Of a stretch of DNA of 64,000 bases, positions 49,246-57,820 are shown in pieces. Position 1 is the first letter of the stretch; each line of letters begins with the position of its first letter. The notes beneath the pieces were generated by a model. It was not told the DNA's origin. It did not search any database and was given only the letters and a program-made list of their open reading frames with translations. The stretch lies in the NCBI RefSeq assembly GCF_017352135.1, contig NZ_CP071458.1, positions 124,001-188,000 on the forward strand, written 5' to 3'. The stretch is from Rhizobium lentis (GTDB lineage: Bacteria > Pseudomonadota > Alphaproteobacteria > Rhizobiales > Rhizobiaceae). The translations under genes and the position numbers were made by a program.

Positions 49246-49454
49246 TGGTGTCGCTAGTCAGATTATCGACGGCAGACCGAGCTCGATACACGTCCACCGC
49301 ACCAGAACTTCAGTCCCCGTGCCATCTCCCGGGGGATTATTCGGCGTTGAAATCTTCCAACTCGTGGCGCAGCTATCATGGACTTATCCCACCTGAAGCC
49401 TATCGAACCGCCCCTTCATTCGCGGTGGTGATCGAGGCGGATTGCGACACGACA

Positions 49455-49470
49455 TGTCGGGAACCCTACA
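49455..49470 (+). promoter_or_regulatory. NifA activator site in copy B
   Basis: TGTCGGGAACCCTACA fits TGT-N10-ACA exactly, about 65 bases upstream of the promoter at 49534. Confidence 0.7.
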
Positions 49471-49533
49471 AAACCCCTCGCATAGCGACAACGAAACATG
49501 TGCAATCTCGAAGGCTTACCGGCGCAACCTGAT

Positions 49534-49549
49534 TGGCACGAGTAGTGCT
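49534..49549 (+). promoter_or_regulatory. Sigma-54 promoter ahead of the first PHA gene group
   Basis: TGGCACGAGTAGTGCT, with GG at 49535-49536 and GC at 49547-49548. It is a copy of the fixA-type promoter captured in front of the phaE-phaC operon. A second partial copy of the -24 part (cctgattggcacga) lies at 49590-49603 without a -12 element. Confidence 0.75.
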
Positions 49550-49616
49550 CAGAGTAAGTCGGGTCGCTAAAGCCCGATCGTGGTCCCCGACCTGATTGGC
49601 ACGAAGGGAGACTGAC

Positions 49617-50090
49617 ATGGCAGGAATGCGAAAAAAGATCACCCCCAGCCCTGAGAGCGAACAGCGCGAGGTCAAGGCGTCCGATCTCGTTGTCCGGGCG
49701 CTTGAAAACGAGGGGTCACGGTCATCTTCTACATCCCCGGCGAGGAAACCATCGACCTCGTCGAGTCGCTGCGCAACTCGACGATCAAGCTCGTGCCGAC
49801 CCACACCGAGTGGGCCGCGGCCCTCATGGCCGCCAACTGGAGTCGGCTCACCGGCCGCACTGGCGTCTGCATGGCCACCTGCGGTCCGGGCGTGCTCAAC
49901 TTCCCGAACGGCGCGGAATATGCCCGGCTCCCTATCGGCGGTTGGAATCGGCGAAGGCGATCTTTCCAAGCTAGCGAAGGATGCGATGAAGCAAAAGGAG
50001 CGCCTCCTGATCAACAATCCGCGCGAGCTCGACTACGATCACGCCCGGGCGATCTATGCCAGCGCGCTTGCGGGAGTGAGCCGGCCATGA
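49617..50090 (+). pseudogene. Fusion of a broken TPP-enzyme gene and the end of an iron-ADH gene
   Basis: The 5' part (from MAGMRKKITPSPESEQREVK) parallels the TPP-enzyme gene at 57224. It is frameshifted near 49713, after which the frame at 49793 continues LTGRTGVCMATCGPGVLNFP. Near 49937 it joins the last 50 codons of the iron alcohol dehydrogenase (GVGIGEGDLSKL-type sequence as at 60080-60230). The middle of the ancestral operon is deleted. Confidence 0.85.
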
Positions 50091-50788
50091 CCCCGAGCTC
50101 GGACGACCAACCGGAATTCTCGCAGATGCTGCTGCGCATGTCGGAAATGTGGCGCAGCAACATGGAGCAGTCAGAGGAGGTTGGAAAATTGTGGTTCAAC
50201 TCGATGATGCCCTTTTTCACCATGCGCGCGGCTGACAGCAGCCTGTTTGCCGCCGCACAGGGCGGCGAGATCTTGAAAACTATCAAGCGCATGGTGGAAG
50301 GCCCGCACCTTGCCGACATGTGCAACCTCGACCGGCAGGTCTACGCGCTGATGGCTGCCTGGATGGACGTGGGCCAGCGCATGGCGGCCTATCACGCCAT
50401 AGCCTCCGTGCCGTGGAGCAAGGCCTATGAACGCTACAGCGCAACGCTCGCCGGCACGAAGGAAGGAGACGCCAAGGATTTCGGCTGGCGCAAGGCTTTC
50501 GACAAGTGGAGGGACATTGCGAACAAGGAACTGATCAGCAACCTGCGCTCTAAGGATTTCCTCGCCGCGCAGCGCGAATTGCTGCTCGCCGCGCTGGACC
50601 TGCGCACCTGCCAGCAGCAAATGACCGACAGCGTCGCGAAGCTGTTAGGCGTTCCGAGCCAACACGACTTCGACGAGCTGACGCGGCAGTTCACGGAACT
50701 CAGGCGGGAGGTGCGCGCCAGCATAAGGGCACAGCGCGATGAAGTCGAAGGTGCACGCGGTGTCGCCACACAACCAGGAAAGGGATAA
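50087..50788 (+). CDS. phaE: PHA synthase subunit PhaE-like
   Basis: 233 residues from ATG 50087, which overlaps the ADH stop (CCATGA). Helical, polar protein with MSEMWRSNMEQSEEVGKLWF near the start, MAAWMDVGQRMAAYH, and a terminal coiled coil FDELTRQFTELRREVRASIR. This fits the accessory subunit of class III polyhydroxyalkanoate synthases. phaC follows by three bases. The first ~30 bases of this gene recur after the intact ADH at 60227. Confidence 0.75.
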   Translation: MTPSSDDQPEFSQMLLRMSEMWRSNMEQSEEVGKLWFNSMMPFFTMRAADSSLFAAAQGGEILKTIKRMVEGPHLADMCNLDRQVYALMAAWMDVGQRMAAYHAIASVPWSKAYERYSATLAGTKEGDAKDFGWRKAFDKWRDIANKELISNLRSKDFLAAQRELLLAALDLRTCQQQMTDSVAKLLGVPSQHDFDELTRQFTELRREVRASIRAQRDEVEGARGVATQPGKG

Positions 50789-50791
50789 GCG

Positions 50792-51901
50792 ATGACCGAA
50801 CCCCGCAAAACCGCCTTCAACAGCATCCTGAAGGATTTCGCCGAGAATGTCGGCAAGTTTTACAAGGGCGCGGACGTGCTCGCCGGCATCCGCGACGAGG
50901 ATGTCGATGTCGGAACAACCCCGAAGACGCTCGTCATGCGCCGCGACAAGGTGAAGCTGTTTCGCTACGAGCCGACGGTCAAGCGCACCGTTGAGACGCC
51001 GGTCCTCATCGTCTATAGCCTGGTCGGCCGCTACACTATCGCGGACCTCCAGCCCGACCGCTCGCTGGTGCGTAGCCTACTCGCCGAGGGCGTCAACCTT
51101 TGGCTGATCGAATGGGGCAAGCTCGGCCGCGCCGAGCGCTGGCTGACTATGGACGACTATGTCGACGACTACATCCACGAGGCGGTGCACCGGATCTGCC
51201 GCGAGACGGGCCATGACAAGGTAACGCTGCTCGGCATCTGCCAGGGTGGCGTCTTCACCACCTGCTATGCGGCGCTCCACCCGGAGAAGGTCAAGAACCT
51301 GGTCCTGACCATGACGCCGATCGACTTCCACGCCGATATCGACGACCCGGAGCCCAGTCACGGCCTCCTCAACATCTGGACGCGCGCGCTTGCGCCCGAG
51401 GATATCGACCGCATGGTCGATGCGCTGGGCGTCATCCCCGGCGAACTTATGAGCTTGATCTTCTCGCTCATGACGCCAATGCAAGCGCTGACTAAGTACA
51501 ATGTCGAACTCTTCGACATCGCCGGTGACAAGGACCGGCTGATGAACTTCCTGCGCATGGAGAAATGGCTGGCCGATCGACAGGACCACCCAGGCGCAGC
51601 CGGCCGGCAATGGCTGAAGGAGCTCTATCACGAGAACCGCCTGGTCGAGGGCAGGTTCGAGCTGTTGGGCCGCATCGTCGACCTCCGCGCGATCGACGTG
51701 CCCGTGCTCAACATCTTCGGCCTGGACGACCATATCATTCCGGCGACCTGTTCCAAGGCGCTCGGCGGTCAGATCGGCGGCACAGACTATACGGAGGTTC
51801 CGTTCCAGGGCGTGGGGCATGTCGGCGTGCTCGTTTCGAGCAAGTCGCAGGGCAAGCTCGCCAAAAGCATAGTTGAATGGCTCCAGCCACGGGACGGGTA
51901 G
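50792..51901 (+). CDS. phaC: Class III poly(hydroxyalkanoate) synthase PhaC
   Basis: 369 residues, the class III length. Alpha/beta-hydrolase fold with the lipase-like box GICQGGVFTTCYAALHPE (nucleophile Cys), catalytic Asp in NIFGLDDHIIPA and His in GVGHVGVLVSSK. It polymerises hydroxyacyl-CoA to polyester with PhaE. Expression from the NifA-type promoter at 49534 would place synthesis in the nodule. The gene looks intact. Confidence 0.9.
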   Translation: MTEPRKTAFNSILKDFAENVGKFYKGADVLAGIRDEDVDVGTTPKTLVMRRDKVKLFRYEPTVKRTVETPVLIVYSLVGRYTIADLQPDRSLVRSLLAEGVNLWLIEWGKLGRAERWLTMDDYVDDYIHEAVHRICRETGHDKVTLLGICQGGVFTTCYAALHPEKVKNLVLTMTPIDFHADIDDPEPSHGLLNIWTRALAPEDIDRMVDALGVIPGELMSLIFSLMTPMQALTKYNVELFDIAGDKDRLMNFLRMEKWLADRQDHPGAAGRQWLKELYHENRLVEGRFELLGRIVDLRAIDVPVLNIFGLDDHIIPATCSKALGGQIGGTDYTEVPFQGVGHVGVLVSSKSQGKLAKSIVEWLQPRDG

Positions 51902-51990
51902 GGGATAGCGATAGCAAACAAGATTTGCTCCCCGCCGAAGCGGTCACGATCATCCGTTCGGGCGATACAGTCGCCTTTTCCGCTTCGAGG
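51901..51990 (+). pseudogene. 5' remnant of the CoA-transferase gene
   Basis: Encodes PAEAVTIIRSGDTVAFSAS, parallel to AAEAVATICPGDTVAFSGF of the intact CoA-transferase at 60494. It breaks off after about 30 codons. It shows that the ancestral operon continued phaC to CoA-transferase here. Confidence 0.8.
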
Positions 51991-52042
51991 CGGGATGTCT
52001 CCAATAGAACACAAAATCTCCTCCGAATAAGCTCGGAGACTG

Positions 52043-52589
52043 ATGAAACTGCTTGGAGGACAGGTGCTGCCCAACTGGACCTGGGCAACGTTCGAGCACC
52101 AGAACAATCCAGGCCGTTGCGATTATACCGGATGCCATGATGCCTATGGTGCGGTTGTCGCCGACGTGGACGCGAATGAGGTCCTTGATCGGCCCTACAG
52201 CGCCTGTGCAAAGAACGACGCACTGAAAGCGGTGCTGGGCTCTGCAGGCCTTTCACCCGTGTGGGAACATTACTGCCTGAAGGGCAGCCAGACCGACTTC
52301 GTCTCGGCGACCGGCGTGCCTACGCAACTTGGCAATTCGGTAACGGAGGCCGGATTCGCGGACACTTCGTCCTGCATCACCTGCCATGCGCGTGCCGCCG
52401 TCAACGCGAAGGGAATAAAGACGACGCCAGCAGGATTCGTCGACCCGCCGATCCCGGCGCTCTGTTCCAGTCCATCCGGTCCCGGATCCGAATTGGTTCT
52501 GGACCAATCCCGGCAAGCTCGACCAGGCAGCCGTTGCCATGCAGACGGATTTCATCTGGTCAATTGCCCGCTTTGCAATCGGGGACTAA
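52043..52589 (+). pseudogene. Remnant of a c-type cytochrome-like protein
   Basis: The frame reads PNWTWATFEHQNNPGRCDYT, WEHYCLKGSQTDF, GNSVTEAGFADTSSCITCHA (haem-binding CxxCH). After a frameshift near 52470 it continues PNWFWTNPGKLDQAAVAMQT and ends in RFAIGD. The N-terminal part and start are missing. It may derive from a larger periplasmic cytochrome family protein. Confidence 0.65.
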
Positions 52590-53269
52590 CACCGGCCCCG
52601 TCATGACGCTGCCCAAGAAAGCGACCGACGAAAGCTGGCCGGCGATGAAGATCTGGGCATGACCGCTATGTTCGCCATCGGCGCCCGGTCCGGCATCGTC
52701 CCGGCAGCGGCACGGACCTAGCCGCGCCGGTTTCGCGGAGCACGAGACCTGGATCTTGCGCGCGAGCGGCGCAATGTCCTGCGCCAGACCTCTTTCTGAA
52801 TTCAGCCGGCTGGCGCGGATGTCGAAGGCACGGGTTGTGCGCTTCGAGATCGTCCGCCGCACTGCAACGATCGTCATGTTGTGACAAGAATCTGGATCGT
52901 TTCAATTCGCGAGTCCACGTCTTAGGCTAATTAGGGACAAGCGGGGCCGCACGATCCGTGGCCAGAAGGGCCATACGGGGTACATCGAAGGTCGTGGCAC
53001 GCTGGGTCGAGTGGTCCCTGTGCGGAGGCCCCGCCGGCATGGAGGATTGTTCGTCCCGCCGAACACGAGCCCAAGCCGGACCCCGGAGCAGATCGCCCAA
53101 AAAAATCTTGTTCCGCCCTAAGAGGAATTGAGAACAAGAATTCCCTGACGAAAGTATGCAGCCGTAAGTTTCCTGGCGCGGCAAAGTGCTTGTTGACGGC
53201 ACAGGACATATGCTAAATCGTGACAGCCTAAACACATCGTATACGAGAGAAACCTCCACCGGGAAACTT
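52590..53269. other. Gap before the RepA-like gene
   Basis: About 680 bases with only short frames. A 19-codon piece ending TDESWPAMKIWA (52605-52662) could be another remnant. Presumably includes the promoter of the repA-like gene; no sigma-54 motif was found. Confidence 0.4.
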
Positions 53270-54523
53270 ATGCCGCATTCTGAGAATCCAAGCTTTCAGA
53301 CGGAGAAAGCGTCGGAGCGCATTTCGCGCCATGCCAATGAAATTGCGGCTCGCCTAACCAAGCGGGGGGCAGTTCCTAATTTCGGAGAACCCGACGACAG
53401 GACCCTTCGCTCGTTCTCCTTGGGCGAGGTTGCCGAGATTCTCGGCGTGTCGGGCAGTTATTTGCGCCAGTTGTCAATTGATGGGCTGGGGCCAACACCG
53501 GAACTAGGGACCGCAGGACGGCGCTCCTATACGCTTCGACAGATCAACGAACTCCGTGCCTATCTCGCTTCGGCCCGTCAGAAAGAGGCTTTGAAGTTTT
53601 GCCCGCGCAGGCGCGAGGGTGAGAAACTCCAGATCATCCCAGTAGCCGGCTCCGCAAGCACCACCACATCGCTCTATCTGGCTCAGGGCCTTGCACTTCA
53701 AGGATACCGCGTTCTCGCCATAGACCTCGATCCGAATGGCTCATTGTCGAAAATGTTCGGTTATTATTTTCCAGATATCGGTTTTCCCGACCACTACGTG
53801 AGCATGTATGGCGCTTTAAGCTATGATGACGATCGGTCCAGTATGAGCTCTGTAATCCGACCCACCCATTTTGATGGCCTTGATCTTGTGCCGGGTACTT
53901 GCGAGCTCGAAATATTCGAACGGGAAAGTACGAAGCGCTTCCATAGTGAGGACTTGAGAATCGCAGACGTTAGCATCAAAATGGTGTCTGCGCTCAAAGA
54001 AGTCGAGGCGAATTACGACGTCGTCGTTATCCGCTGTGGAGGTGGAAGCTTTCTGACCGCAGGTGCGTATGAAGCAGCGACCGGCGTGCTGTTGACGGTC
54101 CGCCCTGAATGGCCTGAGATCACGTCAATGACCATGTCCCTCAGCGTTTTATCGCATTTCGTCTCCTTGATCGAAGAGGCTGGAAGGTCGGTAAATCATG
54201 ATTTCACCAAATTCTTGGTGACAAGACACAGCCCGCGTGACGTCTCGCAGCAGGAGGCAGTCGCACTACTGCGGGACTCCCTGGGGCATGATCTGTTGAC
54301 TGTGACCGTCTGGGAATCGGACGCGATCCGAGACGCGGGGGTCAAAAAGCGATCGTTGTATGAGTTGGTAGCCGGGGCGGTAGGCCGATCGGCGTACGAG
54401 CAAGCGATGGAAACACTGAATTCCACGAATGCGGAGGTAATGGACATCATATCCGAGGTTTGGGGCCGTCCCCCGATGTATGTGATGAGGGCTTCGCGCA
54501 CTGCAGGTAAGGCGAGTTCCTAA
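53270..54523 (+). CDS. Orphan RepA/ParA-like protein with degenerate ATPase motifs
   Basis: 417 residues from ATG 53270 (an in-frame start exists at 53186). It follows the rhizobial RepA plan: an N-terminal MerR-like helix-turn-helix region (FSLGEVAEILGVSGSYLRQL, GPTPELGTAGRRSYTLRQIN), then the ParA fold (LALQGYRVLAIDLDPNGSLS). The Walker A region reads IIPVAGSASTTTSLYLA, with KGGxGKT lost. The Walker B region reads VVIRCGGGSFLTAG instead of VVID. No repB or repC follows. It may be an inactive or repurposed partition relic. Confidence 0.8.
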   Translation: MPHSENPSFQTEKASERISRHANEIAARLTKRGAVPNFGEPDDRTLRSFSLGEVAEILGVSGSYLRQLSIDGLGPTPELGTAGRRSYTLRQINELRAYLASARQKEALKFCPRRREGEKLQIIPVAGSASTTTSLYLAQGLALQGYRVLAIDLDPNGSLSKMFGYYFPDIGFPDHYVSMYGALSYDDDRSSMSSVIRPTHFDGLDLVPGTCELEIFERESTKRFHSEDLRIADVSIKMVSALKEVEANYDVVVIRCGGGSFLTAGAYEAATGVLLTVRPEWPEITSMTMSLSVLSHFVSLIEEAGRSVNHDFTKFLVTRHSPRDVSQQEAVALLRDSLGHDLLTVTVWESDAIRDAGVKKRSLYELVAGAVGRSAYEQAMETLNSTNAEVMDIISEVWGRPPMYVMRASRTAGKASS

Positions 54524-55281
54524 TCGAGAGGACTTAATGGTTGTATCATCAATGCCGGCCACGCCGCGTGCGTCTGGTGATTGCCGCCTGTCTCGAAGGA
54601 AATCGAGATCCCTGGTCGCAGAATCCACCGACCAGAATGGCGCCAGGCGTCCCATCGTCGAAAACAGCCTTCGTGAGCCGCTCGGCCCGGCTACGATCGA
54701 TATGATTGGGATTAGGATAATCAGGGGCGTGCAACGAGCTCAAAGCTCGTAAATTCGATCTAGACCTAATCCGCGTAACGTCATACAGGCCCGCAGTGCA
54801 TATGATGCCGCAACGATGGGGCCTGACACATGACCGCGCCCGTTCACATGCTCAAGAAAGCTCGACGCCTACTTGCATGGCCCTGAGCATTTATAGGAAG
54901 GCCGCCCCAAACACCCCTACCGCCGAACCAATGTTGTTTCCGACATACCCGATCGCGTGGATCGGGTCGACTGTGCCTAACCCGACCGCTCCCGTGACAA
55001 TCTCAACTCAGCCGGCCTGATATTTGTTCTGCAGCTGTAAGGTCGGGCACCGCCGATGGTCCGCCACAGGTGGCTCAAAATTCGGCGGTGCACACTTCGT
55101 CCGGCTGGAAATTCGCGGGGCACGCCACGCTACTGGTTCTGCACTTCAATTACAGGAAGCCTCTCCAAAATAATCTATCATGCAGATACCGTCCAAAAAC
55201 GCATCGAGCAATCGCCGCCGCCCAAGCACGTATTGTGGGCAGCTAGCGAACGCGATGGAATAAAGCCAGGCCGCCTAACTC
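54524..55281. other. Gap after the RepA-like gene
   Basis: About 760 bases. RepB and RepC, which normally follow repA, are absent. On the minus strand near 54914-55010 a short hydrophobic frame reads VTGAVGLGTVDPIHAIGYVG and NNIGSAVGVFGAAFL and stop. It has GxxxG-like repeats, but no start could be fixed. Nothing else was recognised. Confidence 0.4.
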
Positions 55282-55605
55282 TTAGCACTTAGGGATTTGC
55301 TGTTCCGCTAATTTAACAACATTGCGAATGAGATCTATATTTGCCTGATATTTTTGTATTTTGTAATACCCTTCATTTAAGCAATTGAAATAAAGAGCCT
55401 TAAGGTACCGGTGGCTTCTGAACCTTAGAAAATGGTTATAGAGGTCATCTGGATCTGCCGAGAGGATGTATTTTATTGTCCGAGCGGTCATGTGATGACT
55501 AGGCTCCACCACGATCCGGTTTAGATCCTTGATTGACTTAACGGCGGCAAAATTTAGCTCGGATTCTATGTTAGGACGGAATAGATTCCGAACCGAAATA
55601 CGCAT
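55282..55605 (-). CDS. Hypothetical 107-residue protein
   Basis: Basic, AT-rich frame with a coherent C-terminal part (YILSADPDDLYNHFLRFRSH, RYLKALYFNCLNEGYYKIQK). It overlaps the end of the HAD-like frame by 40 bases. I recognise no family; it could be a fragment of a longer gene. Confidence 0.35.
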   Translation of the reverse strand: MRISVRNLFRPNIESELNFAAVKSIKDLNRIVVEPSHHMTARTIKYILSADPDDLYNHFLRFRSHRYLKALYFNCLNEGYYKIQKYQANIDLIRNVVKLAEQQIPKC

Positions 55606-56021
55606 CCAAAGGTGCTCTCAAGAAAGTTGTGCATCGTAGTGCCGCTAATAAAACTCGAGTTGCTACCAATTGATAGCGTAAACCCGTCGTCTGCCAACGA
55701 ATGGATTAACCTCACCGTGGTGTCCAAAACAACTGGTTTGCAATTCTCAAAAACGTGCTCAAACGCCTTTGCGATCAAACCTGGATCTTTTTGAACATTA
55801 CAACGCATCATAAGCAGACGAATATTTTCGGACAGGGATGGGGCGTACCCCGTTTCGATCGCGTGTTGGTTAACCCACTTCTTGACCTCCGCGTATGCAT
55901 TCCTCACAGCTGCTTCTTCCTTATCAAAACAGGTGGCGAGAAACTTGGTCCTCCTCGTCGCATGACTGGGGTTCGCTGTTACGAGAGTATTCCAGACGTC
56001 AAAAGAAATGTGACTGATCAA
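55566..56021 (-). CDS. HAD-superfamily hydrolase, truncated
   Basis: About 151 residues if the TTG at 56021 is the start. HAD motif I appears as ISFDVWNTLV, with the usual second Asp replaced by Asn (DVWN). Motif II is TLSIGSNSSFISGTTM. It ends soon after FGIYS, where family members continue with the motif III Lys and motif IV Asp. Those are missing, so it is a truncated, probably inactive gene. Confidence 0.55.
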   Translation of the reverse strand: MISHISFDVWNTLVTANPSHATRRTKFLATCFDKEEAAVRNAYAEVKKWVNQHAIETGYAPSLSENIRLLMMRCNVQKDPGLIAKAFEHVFENCKPVVLDTTVRLIHSLADDGFTLSIGSNSSFISGTTMHNFLESTFGCVFRFGIYSVLT

Positions 56022-56461
56022 CGTGGCTCCACGGGATCTGCGATCCCTCAAGCGATGCGTAACTGTGATTGGTCGTCCCGCAGCCGTTTCGGCTGCGGCG
56101 TGTGGGCGGGTCCGAAACGGATCGTCGGGATGCGCCACTTCCAACTGGGCGGGCAGCCCAATCCGATCCGCCGTACAAGCCGTTCCCTGGATCGGCAACA
56201 TGGCGACGAATGCACTCCGACGCCGACTTCCTTTCAGGGCGCGCTTTTTCATTTTCGGCATAAAATCTCCATGACGTAGTTTTGGCCAAATGACGCTTTA
56301 AATCCGTCGCGGAAACTCAAACCGGTCGCCTGGGTCAGTCAACAGTCTGCGTATAATGCCGCGGCAACAATTCAACTTAGCGGCCGGGTGAACCGAGCAT
56401 CGGCGTATAGAGCTTCGAACCGGATGTTCAAGAAGCAACCAATCGAATCCAAGGTGAGGAG

Positions 56462-56951
56462 TTGACGGCGAGTGTGGCCAATCCACTGCGCCGCCACGAG
56501 GTAAACCGCATCAATTTTGACTTGATCAACGGCCTTCCAAATCAGACGGTGCAGTCCTGCGTCAACGCCGCGGGAGCTGCCGCCGCCATGCACCCCAGTC
56601 GATTTGCCGTGTTCGGCTACGCACATGTTCCAGCCTTAGAATAAACCAACGTCTGATCGAGGAGGAGGCGCTTCGCAGCCGGACCTGTCAGCTCGCGGCC
56701 GTGGCCAACGCGCTGATTGCGGAAAGGCTAACTCCCGATCGGCCTCGATCATTTCGCTTTACGGGACGATGAGCTTGCGTTGGCGCAGGAGGCCGGCCGG
56801 CTGCGGCGTAACTCTTTGCGGGTATTCGGCACACTCCTGCGCAACGGTGATAGGCTGCGGCGCGTCAGCTATTCATGGTGTAGGCGACGGCTATGTCGTC
56901 GACCTCTCCGGTCAAGGCCGGGAGCAGGTTAACTTGCGGCAAGCAAGTTGA
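56462..56951 (+). pseudogene. hemN (oxygen-independent coproporphyrinogen oxidase) remnant
   Basis: Three pieces in different frames follow the HemN order: VNRINFDLINGLPNQTVQSC with HPSRFAVFGYAHVPALE (56500-56640); GLDHFALRDDELALAQEAGR (56735-56805); VIGCGASAIHGVGDGYVVDL (56848-56910). The N-terminal radical-SAM cysteine region is not seen. It is clearly decayed. Confidence 0.75.
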
Positions 56952-57223
56952 TGGGGCTGTCACAGATTCCGTCAGCCGCAGTTTGAGTCGTTTCATTGCT
57001 AACCTTTTGCAGTCCAAAAGGCGTCCCGGTCGGAGGCTAGTCCACGCCTGCCCGCAGAGCCGAGGAAGTTTGCTTCGATGCGCCCCACTGAGATGAGCAA
57101 CAAAAAACTCGATGCGGCTGGCGAAAGGCCTGCTCGATGGACCGGTGGGTCTGTCGGCGCGAAAAACGGCGTTTGGCCATTGACCAACAAAGCCGCCTTG
57201 GCTATAGACGCTTTTATAACGTC

Positions 57224-57820
57224 ATGTGGTATTATTTCCGTCAGAGAGGCCCCATCTTGTCCATTAGTAATTCATCTTACGCGAAGAGCGAACAGCGCAA
57301 GGTCAAGGGTTCCGACCGAGTTGTCGCGGTCCTTGAGAAAGTGGGCGTCGAGCGCATTTACGGCGTCCCCGGCGAGGAAATCCTCGACATCATGGAGTCG
57401 CTGCGCAAGTCGAAGAAGATCAAGTTCGTGCCGACCCGTACCGAGTGGGGTGCGGCCCTCATGGCCGCCACCGAGGGCCGGCTCACCGGCCGCCCAGGCG
57501 TCAGCCTCGCCACCTGCGGCCCGGGCGCACTTAACTTCCCCAACGGCGCTGAGTATGCGCATCTCGGCGGATTTCCGCTGGTGATGATCGCCGGCCAGAA
57601 GCCGATCAACAGCAGCCTCCATGGGCACTTTCAGGTCAGCCCCCTCGTCTCCGTGATGGAGGGGCTCACCAAGTCCGCAGTGCAGATCGGGTCGGTGCAA
57701 ATGATCCGGCCAGTCCTCACTGAGGCGTTCCGCATCGCTCAAGAGGAAAAGCAAGGCCCAGTGTCTGTTGTAATACCGGAAGACATTGCGGCCGAAGATG
57801 GTGAGGAGGATGCACTATGA
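57224..57820 (+). CDS. TPP-dependent decarboxylase-like enzyme, N-terminal (PYR) part
   Basis: About 198 residues (start uncertain: ATG 57224 or TTG 57257). It is the pyrimidine-binding domain of the acetolactate-synthase superfamily: VERIYGVPGEEILDIMESLR, TRTEWGAALMAATEGRLTGR, CGPGALNFPNGAEYAH and GPVSVVIPEDIAAEDGEED. The catalytic Glu is likely in the TRTEWGA segment. It stops at the ATGA junction with the next ORF, so the enzyme is made as two chains. No sigma-54 promoter was found upstream. Confidence 0.8.
   Translation: MWYYFRQRGPILSISNSSYAKSEQRKVKGSDRVVAVLEKVGVERIYGVPGEEILDIMESLRKSKKIKFVPTRTEWGAALMAATEGRLTGRPGVSLATCGPGALNFPNGAEYAHLGGFPLVMIAGQKPINSSLHGHFQVSPLVSVMEGLTKSAVQIGSVQMIRPVLTEAFRIAQEEKQGPVSVVIPEDIAAEDGEEDAL

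Larger units (their letters stand above)
49246..49576 (-). repeat. Inverted repeat copy B carrying a fix-type promoter
   Basis: The partner of 47505-47832 in opposite orientation. Its promoter points rightward into the PHA gene group that starts at 49617. Confidence 0.85.

Noticed and set aside
49590..49610. Second TGGCACG just before the fusion pseudogene
   Set aside because: There is no TTGC/GC at the required distance. It appears to be a short duplication of the true promoter at 49534.
54914..55010. Hydrophobic Gly-rich minus-strand frame as a small bacteriocin
   Set aside because: No start codon with a ribosome site and no associated immunity or transport genes.
53270..55281. Replication origin (repABC locus)
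   Set aside because: Only a degenerate repA-like gene is present; repB, repC and a repB-repC antisense RNA region were not found.
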